Assembly: GCF_050908995.1 (NCBI RefSeq)
Contig: NW_027484974.1
Location: 1-64,000, forward strand
DNA length: 64,000 nt
Direction of reading: 5' to 3'
Source: Andrena cerasifolii
Lineage: Eukaryota > Arthropoda > Insecta > Hymenoptera > Andrenidae
Position 1 is the first letter of the stretch; the number at the start of each line of letters is the position of its first letter. The notes under the pieces were generated by a model. The model did no database searches. It was not told the DNA's origin and saw only the letters and a list, made by a program, of their open reading frames with translations. The position numbers and the translations under genes are program-made. This document shows, in pieces, positions 56,400 to 64,000 of this stretch.

Positions 56400-59130
56400 C
56401 TGATATCGAAAAACTGATATCGAAATACTGATATTGAAAAACCGATATTGAAAAACCGATATTGAATCCGATATTAGAACCGATATTAAAAAACCGATAT
56501 TGGAGAACAAATATTGAAAAACTGATATCGAAATACTGATATTGAAAAACCGATATTGAAAAACCGATATTGAATCCGATATTAGAACCGATATTCAAAA
56601 ACCGATATTGGAGAACAAATATTGAAAAACTGATATTGAAAAACGGATATTGAAAAACAAATATTGAAAAACTGATATCGAAAAACTGATATTGAAAAAC
56701 AGATATTGAAAAACCGATATTGAATCCGATATTACAACCGATATTGAAAAACCGATATTGAAAAACAAATATTCAAAAACCGATATTGAAAAACTGCTAT
56801 TGAAACCGATATTAGAACCGATATTGAAAAACCGATATTGAAAATCAAATATTGAAAAACTTATATCGAAATACTGATATTGCAAAACCGATATTGAAAA
56901 ACCGATATTGAATCCGATATTAGAACCGATATTGAAAAACCGATATTGTACAGCAAATATTGAAAAACTGATATCGAAAAACTGATATTAAAAAACCGAT
57001 ATTGAATCCAATATTAGAACCGATATTGAAAAACCGATATTGAAAAACAAATATTCAAAAACCGATATTGAAAAACTGCTATTGAAACCGATATTAGAAT
57101 CGATATTGAAAAACCGATATTGAAAAACCGATATTGAATCCGATATTAGAACCGATATTGAAAACCGATATTGAATCCGATATTAGAACCGATATTGAAA
57201 AACAAATATTGAAAAACCGATATTGAAAAACTGATATTGAAACCGATATTAGAACCGATATTGAAAAACCGATATTGAAAAACCGATATTGAATCCGATA
57301 TTAGAACCGATATTGAAAAACCGATATTGGAAAACCGATATTGAAAAACCGATATTGAATCCGATATTAGAACCGATATTGAAAAACAAATATTGAAAAA
57401 CCGATATTGAAAAACTGATATTGAAACCGATATTAGAACCGATATTGAAAAACCGATATTGAAAAACCGATATTGAAAAACCGATATTGAAAAACCTATA
57501 TCGAAAAACTGATATTGCAAAACCGATATTGAAAAACCGATATTGAATCCGATATTAGAACCGATATTCAAAAACCGATATTGGAGAACAAATATTGAAA
57601 AACTGATATTGAAAAACCGATATTGAAAAACCGGTATTGAAAAACCTATATCGAAAAACTGATATTGCAAAACCGATATTGAATCCGATATTAGAACCGA
57701 TATTGAAAAACCGATATTGTACTGCAAATATTGAAAAACTGATATCGAAAAACTGATATTGAAAAACCGATATTGAAACCGATATTAGAACCGATATTGA
57801 AAAACCGATATTGAAAAACTAATATTGAAAAACTGATATCGAAAAACTGATATCGAAATACTGATATTGAAAAACCGATATTGAAAAACCGATATTGAAT
57901 CCGATATTAGAACCGATATTAAAAAACCGATATTGGAGAACAAATATTGAAAAACTGATATTGAAAAACCGATATTGAAAAGCAAATATTGAAAAACTGA
58001 TATCGAAAAACTGATATTGAATCCGATATTAGAACCGATATTCAAAAACCGATATTGGAGAACAAATATTGAAAAACTGATATTGAAAAACCGATATTGA
58101 ATCCGATATTAGAACCGATATTGAAAAACCGATATTGAAAAACAAATATTCAAAAACCGATATTGAAAAACTGCTATTGAAACCGATATTGAAAAACTGA
58201 TATTGAAACCGATATTAGAACCGATATTGAAAAACCGATATTGAAAAACCGATATTGAATCCGATATTAGAACCGATATTGAAAAACCGATATTGAATCC
58301 GATATTAGAACCGATATTCAAAAACCGATATTGGAGAACAAATATTGAAAAACTGATATTGAAAAACTGATATCGAAAAACTGATATCGAAATACTGATA
58401 TTGAAAAACCGATATTGAAAAACCGATATTGAATCCGATATTAGAACCGATATTGAAAAACCGATATTGAAAAACAAATATTGAAAAACCGATATTGAAA
58501 AACTGATATTGAAACCGATATTGAAAAACCGATATTGAAAAACCTATATCGAAAAACTGATATTGCAAAACCGATATTGAAAAACCGATATTGAAAAACC
58601 GATATTGAAAAACCTATATCGAAAAACTGATATTGAAAAACCGATATTGAATCCGATATTAGAACCGATATTGAAAAACCGATATTGTACAGCAAATATT
58701 GAAAAACTGATATCGAAAATCTGATATTGAAAAACCGATATTGAATCCGATATTAGAACCGATATTGAAAAACCGATATTGAAAAACAAATATTCAAAAA
58801 CCGATATTGAAAAACTGCTATTGAAACCGATATTAGAACCGATATTGAAAAACAGATATTGAATCCGATATTAGAACCGATATTGAAAAACCTATATCGA
58901 AAAACTGATATTGCAAAACCGATATTGAAAAACCGATATTGAATCCGATATTAGAACCGATATTGAAAAACCGATATTGAATCCGATATTAGAACCGATA
59001 TTGAAAAACCGATATTGTACAGCAAATATTGAAAAACTAATATCGAAAAACTGATATTGAAAAACCGATATTGAATCCGATATTAGAACCGATATTGAAA
59101 AACCGATATTGAAAAACAAATATTCAAAAA
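56400..59130. repeat. 2,730-bp higher-order repeat, copy 2
   Basis: Repeats copy 1 with few differences: CGGATATTG near 56644, CTTATATCG near 56860 and CTGATATTAAAAAA near 56980 are private to this copy. At about 59130 it returns to the usual CAAATATTC - CCGATATTG junction and continues as the region after 53140 does, as expected for a tandem duplication inserted in an older array. Confidence 0.9.
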
Positions 59131-60462
59131 CCGATATTGAAAAACTGCTATTGAAACCGATATTAGAATCGATATTGAAAAACCGATATTGAAAAACCGA
59201 TGTTGAAAACCGATATTGAATCCGATATTAGAACCGATATTGAAAAACAAATATTGAAAAACCGATATTGAAAAACTGATATTGAAACCGATATTAGAAC
59301 CGATATTGAAAAACCGATATTCAAAAACCGATATTGGAGAACAAATATTGAAAAACTGATATTGAAAAACCGATATTGAAAAACCGATATTGAAAAACCT
59401 ATATCGAAAAACTGATATTGCAAAACCGATATTGAATCCGATATTAGAACCGATATTGAAAAACCGATATTGTACTGCAAATATTGAAAAACTGATATCG
59501 AAAAACTGATATTGAAAAACCGATATTGAAACCGATATTAGAACCGATATTGAAAAACCGATATTGAAAAACTAATATTGAAAAACTGATATCGAAAAAC
59601 TGATATCGAAATACTGATATTGAAAAACCGATATTGAAAAACCGATATTGAATCCGATATTAGAACCGATATTAAAAAACCGATATTGGAGAACAAATAT
59701 TGAAAAACTGATATTGAAAAACCGATATTGAAAAACCGATTTTGAAAATCAAATATTGAAAAACTGATATCGAAATACTGATATTGAAAAACCGATATTG
59801 AAAAACCGATATTGAATCCGATATTAGAACCGATATTCAAAAACCGATATTGGAGAACAAATATTGAAAAACTGATATTGAAAAACCGATATTGAAAAAC
59901 AAATATTGAAAAACTGATATCGAAAAACTGATATTGAAAAACAGATATTGAAAAACCGATATTGAATCCGATATTACAACCGATATTGAAAAACCGATAT
60001 TGAAAAACAAATATTCAAAAACCGATATTGAAAAACCGATATTGAATCCGATATTAGAACCGATATTGAATCCGATATTAGAACCGATATTGAAAAACAA
60101 ATATTGAAAAACCGATATTGAAAAACTGATATTGAAACCGATATTAGAACCGATATTGAAAAACCGATATTGAAAAACCGATATTGAAAAACCGATATTG
60201 AAAAACCTATATCGAAAAACTGATATTGCAAAACCGATATTGAAAAACCGATATTGATTCCGATATTAGAACCGATATTCAAAAACCGATATTGGAGAAC
60301 AAATATTGAAAAACTGATATTGAAAAACCGATATTGAAAAACAAATATTGAAAAACCGATATTGAAACCGATATTAGAACCGATATTGAAAAACCGATAT
60401 TGAAAAATAAATATTGAAAAACTGATATCGAAAAACTGATATTGAAACCGATATTAGAACCG
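59131..60462. repeat. Continuation of the 3.2/2.7-kb HOR and transition to the last subfamily
   Basis: 59131 to about 60000 matches roughly 53140-54030 (CCGATGTTG at 59198 vs 53207; ATTACAACC at 59973 vs 54001) with about 60 bp lost between the two GTAC markers (455 instead of 517 bp). After about 60400 the unit order changes: CTGATATCG and CAAATATTG become frequent and CCGATATTAGAA pairs become sparse. Confidence 0.78.
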
Positions 60463-60713
60463 ATATTGAAAAACCGATATTGAAAAACAAATATTGAAAA
60501 ACTGATATCGAAAAACTGATATTGAAAAACCGATATTGAAAAACCGATATTGAAAAACTGATATTGAAACCGATATTAGAACCGATATTGAAAAACCGAT
60601 ATTGAAAAACAAATATTGAAAAACTGATATCGAAAAACTGATATTGAAAAACCGATATTGAAAAACCGATATTGAAAAACTTATATTGCAAAACCGATAT
60701 TGAAAAACCGATA

Positions 60714-61237
60714 TTGAATCCGATATTAGAACCGATATTCAAAAACCGATATTGCAGAACAAATATTGAAAAACCGATATTGAAAAACAAATATTGAAAA
60801 ACTGATATCGAAAAACTGATATTGAAAAACCGATATTGAAAAACCGATATTGCAAAACCGATATTGAAAAACCGATATTGCAAAACCGATATTGAAAAAC
60901 CGATATTGAAAAACCGATATTGAAAAACCTATATCGAATAACTGATATTGAAAAACCGATATTGAAAAACTGATATTGAATCCGATATTAGAACCGATAT
61001 TCAAAAACCGATATTGCAGAACAAATATTGAAAAACCGATATTGAAAAACAAATATTGAAAAACTGATATCGAAAAACTGATATTGAAAAACCGATATTG
61101 AAAAACCGATATTGCAAAACCGATATTGAAAAACCGATATTGCAAAACCGATATTGAAAAACCGATATTGAAAAACCGATATTGAAAAACCTATATCGAA
61201 TAACTGATATTGAAAAACCGATATTGAAAAACTGATA
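60714..61237. repeat. 262-bp tandem duplication (two copies)
   Basis: Copies 60714-60975 and 60976-61237. The GCAGAAC junction (60751, 61013) and CCTATATCGAATAA (60929, 61191) recur at exactly 262 bp, which equals seventeen 14-bp plus two 12-bp units. It predates the 1,938-bp duplication, since both copies of the latter carry it. Confidence 0.9.
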
Positions 61238-62147
61238 TTGAATCCGATATTAGAACCGATATTGAAAAACAAATATTGAAAAACTGATATCGAAAAACTG
61301 ATATTGCAAAACCGATATTGAAAAACCGATATTGAAAAACAAATATTGAAAATTGATATCGAAAAACTGATATTGATAAACCTATATTGTAAAACCGATA
61401 TTGAATCCGATATTAGAACCGATATTGAAAAACTGATATTGAAAAACAAATATTGAAAAACTGATATCGAAAAACTGATATTGAAAAACCGATATTGAAA
61501 AACCGATATTGAAAAACCGATATTGAAAAACCGATATTGAAAAAACGATATTGAAACCGATATTAATCCGATATTGAAAAACCGATATTGAAAAACAAAT
61601 ATTGAAAAACTGATATCGAAAAACTGATATTGAAAAACCGATATTGAAAAACCGATATTGAAAAACTTATATTGCAAAACCGATATTGAAAAACCGATAT
61701 TGAAAAACAAATATTGAAAAACTGATATCGAAAAACTGATATTGAAAAACCGATATTGAAAAACCGATATTGAAAAACAAATATTGAAAAACCGATATCG
61801 AAAAACTGATATTGAATCCGATATTAGAACCGATATTCAAAAACCGATATTGGAGAACAAATATTGAAAAACTGATATCGAAAAACTGATATTGAGAAAC
61901 TGATATTGCAAAACCGATATTGAAAAACAAATATTGAAAAACTGATATCGAAAAACTGATATTGATAAACCTATATTGAAAAACCGATATTGAAAAACCG
62001 ATATTGAATCCGATATTCGAACCGATATTCAAAAACCGATATTGGAGAACAAATATTGAAAAACTGATATTGAAAAACCGATATTGAAAAACAAATATTG
62101 AAATACCGATATTGAAAAACCGATATTGAAAAACCGATATTGAAAAA

Positions 62148-62235
62148 ACGATATTGAAACCGATATTAAACCGATATTGAAAAACCGATATTGAAAAAAC
62201 GATATTGAAACCGATATTAAACCGATATTGAAAAA
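62148..62235. repeat. 51-bp direct repeat with 11-bp units
   Basis: ACGATATTGAAA, then the 11-bp unit CCGATATTAAA, then canonical units; the string recurs 51 bp later (62148 and 62199). The 11-bp units (62160-62170, 62211-62221) are the shortest full units in the window, together with CCGATATTAAT at 61557 and 63495. Confidence 0.82.
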
Positions 62236-62400
62236 CTGATATTGAAACCGATATTAGAACCGATATTGAAAAACCGATATTGAAAAACAAATATTGAAAA
62301 ACTGATATCGAAAAACTGATATTGAAAAACCGATATTGAAAAACCGATATTGAAAAACTTATATTGCAAAACCGATATTGAAAAACCGATATTGAATCCG

Positions 62401-64000
62401 ATATTGAAAAACCGATATTGAAAAACAAATATTGAAAAACTGATATCGAAAAACTGATATTGAAAAACCGATATTGAAAAACCGATATTGAAAAACTGAT
62501 ATTGAAACCGATATTAGAACCGATATTGAAAAACCGATATTGAAAAACAAATATTGAAAAACTGATATCGAAAAACTGATATTGAAAAACCGATATTGAA
62601 AAACCGATATTGAAAAACTTATATTGCAAAACCGATATTGAAAAACCGATATTGAATCCGATATTAGAACCGATATTCAAAAACCGATATTGCAGAACAA
62701 ATATTGAAAAACCGATATTGAAAAACAAATATTGAAAAACTGATATCGAAAAACTGATATTGAAAAACCGATATTGAAAAACCGATATTGCAAAACCGAT
62801 ATTGAAAAACCGATATTGCAAAACCGATATTGAAAAACCGATATTGAAAAACCGATATTGAAAAACCTATATCGAATAACTGATATTGAAAAACCGATAT
62901 TGAAAAACTGATATTGAATCCGATATTAGAACCGATATTCAAAAACCGATATTGCAGAACAAATATTGAAAAACCGATATTGAAAAACAAATATTGAAAA
63001 ACTGATATCGAAAAACTGATATTGAAAAACCGATATTGAAAAACCGATATTGCAAAACCGATATTGAAAAACCGATATTGCAAAACCGATATTGAAAAAC
63101 CGATATTGAAAAACCGATATTGAAAAACCTATATCGAATAACTGATATTGAAAAACCGATATTGAAAAACTGATATTGAATCCGATATTAGAACCGATAT
63201 TGAAAAACAAATATTGAAAAACTGATATCGAAAAACTGATATTGCAAAACCGATATTGAAAAACCGATATTGAAAAACAAATATTGAAAATTGATATCGA
63301 AAAACTGATATTGATAAACCTATATTGTAAAACCGATATTGAATCCGATATTAGAACCGATATTGAAAAACTGATATTGAAAAACAAATATTGAAAAACT
63401 GATATCGAAAAACTGATATTGAAAAACCGATATTGAAAAACCGATATTGAAAAACCGATATTGAAAAACCGATATTGAAAAAACGATATTGAAACCGATA
63501 TTAATCCGATATTGAAAAACCGATATTGAAAAACAAATATTGAAAAACTGATATCGAAAAACTGATATTGAAAAACCGATATTGAAAAACCGATATTGAA
63601 AAACTTATATTGCAAAACCGATATTGAAAAACCGATATTGAAAAACAAATATTGAAAAACTGATATCGAAAAACTGATATTGAAAAACCGATATTGAAAA
63701 ACCGATATTGAAAAACAAATATTGAAAAACCGATATCGAAAAACTGATATTGAATCCGATATTAGAACCGATATTCAAAAACCGATATTGGAGAACAAAT
63801 ATTGAAAAACTGATATCGAAAAACTGATATTGAGAAACTGATATTGCAAAACCGATATTGAAAAACAAATATTGAAAAACTGATATCGAAAAACTGATAT
63901 TGATAAACCTATATTGAAAAACCGATATTGAAAAACCGATATTGAATCCAATATTAGAACCGATATTCAAAAACCGATATTGGAGAACAAATATTGAAAA
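62401..64000. repeat. 1,938-bp higher-order repeat, copy 2 (right edge cut by window)
   Basis: Matches 60463 onward up to the end of the window, about 1.6 kb. The one difference noticed is CCAATATTAGAA near 63947 where copy 1 has CCGATATTCGAA near 62009. The 262-bp duplication recurs at 62652-63175. The copy is incomplete: 338 bp of the unit would lie past the edge. Confidence 0.9.

Larger units (their letters stand above)
49256..59478. repeat. Series of fifteen GTAC(A/T)GC marker junctions
   Basis: The 14-bp unit CCGATATTGTACAG (or ..CTG) before CAAATATTG occurs with its GTAC start at 49256, 50914, 51727, 52709, 53039, 53556, 54218, 54989, 55956, 56286, 56948, 57719, 58687, 59017 and 59472. 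From 54218 the spacing runs 771, 967, 330, 662, 771, 968, 330, one cycle summing to 2,730 bp. TGTACA in the A form is a 6-bp palindrome. I see no evidence for a function; the series is useful as a phylogenetic ruler. Confidence 0.88.
60463..62400. repeat. 1,938-bp higher-order repeat, copy 1
   Basis: Marked by variants not seen elsewhere: CTTATATTGC (60680), GCAGAAC junctions, CCTATATCGAATAA and an 11-bp unit CCGATATTAAT (61557). Landmarks recur at +1,938 (CTTATATTGC at 62618, the 11-bp unit at 63495). It contains a 262-bp tandem duplication and, near its right end, a 51-bp one. The longest stop-free - strand stretch of the window (61667-62821) spans it because stop-giving units are rare here. 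Confidence 0.9.
1..64000. repeat. Satellite DNA array of 14/12-bp units, filling the window
   Basis: Every stretch I read resolves into units that start with C, carry a GATATT-like core and end in an A-rich tail. The commonest unit is CCGATATTGAAAAA. Frequent 14-bp variants are CAAATATTGAAAAA, CAAATATTCAAAAA, CTGATATTGAAAAA, CTGATATCGAAAAA, CCTATATCGAAAAA, CTGATATTGCAAAA, CAGATATTGAAAAA, CCGATATTCAAAAA and CCGATATTGGAGAA. The 12-bp variants end in AGAA, GAAT or GAAA. All units point the same way except one 11-nt inverted patch present in two copies. No unrelated insertion, transposon, gene or unique spacer is visible, and both window edges lie inside the array. Eukaryotic heterochromatin is inferred from size and hierarchy; a bacterial origin is very unlikely. 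Organism and family name are unknown. Confidence 0.97.

Noticed and set aside
61667..62821. Open frame of 384 codons on the - strand, and some 150 shorter ones
   Set aside because: The frame is a read-through of the stop-free unit. It begins at TTG (62819-62821), has no domain, only permutations of FFNIGF/SISVF/QYRF, overlaps frames of the same kind, and breaks by unit variants. ATG-started frames on the - strand that I traced are mostly about 17-50 codons (for example those from CCGACATTAG).
1..64000. CRISPR array
   Set aside because: Repeats are regular but there are no unique spacers between them; the intervals are the same unit again.
1..64000. Telomeric repeat
   Set aside because: The unit has no G-rich strand and is 14/12 bp long with HOR structure; no known telomere motif such as TTAGGG, TTTAGGG or TTAGG arrays is present. 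Subtelomeric location stays possible.
1..64000. CENP-B box or known centromere satellite
   Set aside because: I found no TTCG....CGGGA-type element; the AT-rich unit is unlike alpha satellite. A centromeric role cannot be judged from sequence alone.
1..64000. Plasmid replication iterons
   Set aside because: Iterons are of similar length, but occur in a handful of copies next to a rep gene; here are thousands of units and no gene.
1..64000. Promoter-like TATATC/GATATT boxes
   Set aside because: Such strings occur in every unit by composition; none stands out by position or partner element.
1..64000. Transposon or retroelement inserted in the satellite
   Set aside because: Searching by eye for any stretch that does not resolve into units found only 1-11 nt irregularities (for example AC at 25062, the inverted patch at 37440 and 46719).

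Overview
The whole window is one satellite-DNA array. I find no gene, RNA gene, mobile element or unrelated spacer in it. All 64 kb is built head-to-tail, in one orientation, from a short AT-rich unit with consensus CCGATATTGAAAAA (14 bp) and a 12-bp form in which the terminal A-run is shortened (CCGATATTAGAA, CCGATATTGAAT, CCGATATTGAAA, CTGCTATTGAAA). About twenty unit variants recur in fixed orders. Base composition, judged from the units and not counted, is about 27-29% GC with a strong excess of A over T on the + strand. An uninterrupted array of this length and hierarchy points to a eukaryotic chromosome (pericentromeric, centromeric, subtelomeric or other heterochromatin) assembled from long reads. 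The sequence does not say which organism, and I do not recognise the satellite family.

The order of variants shows nested higher-order repeats (HORs), each a tandem duplication of a longer block. From left to right: a 2,967-bp HOR in two near-identical copies (1-2967, 2968-5818); a mosaic zone with a 390-bp module in three copies (5819-10715); a third, diverged copy of part of the 2,967-bp unit (10716-12756); a 1,982-bp tandem duplication (14562-18525); a fourth partial copy of the first HOR (about 18530-20520); blocks repeated at about 8.08, 7.36 and 6.3 kb (20.5-34 kb) with a 757-bp duplication at 27783; a zone of eleven copies of a 372-bp module (34175-48376), organised by 4.0-, 5.25- and 9.28-kb periods; a 2,730-bp tandem duplication (53670-59130); and a 1,938-bp tandem duplication (60463 to the right edge) that itself contains a 262-bp tandem duplication. 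Each zone has its own diagnostic variants, so the array grew by successive local amplifications and was not homogenised along its length.

Long open frames exist on the - strand only because the unit is stop-free there. The reverse complement reads as the same 14-residue cycle (FFNIGFSISVFQYR) in all three frames. The frames I checked begin at TTG, not ATG, and every frame breaks wherever a variant unit supplies a stop. I treat them all as non-coding.

The most notable single features are an 18-bp perfect-stem hairpin (37433-37450, duplicated at 46712-46729), which carries the only inverted copy of the unit I found and looks like a template-switch mutation; a 117-bp cassette with three linked diagnostic mutations in six copies; the near-invariable pairing of 12-bp units; and evenly repeating GTAC(A/T)GC markers that act as a ruler for the 2,730-bp HOR. 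All comparisons were made by eye. Block edges are good to roughly one unit unless a marker position is given.
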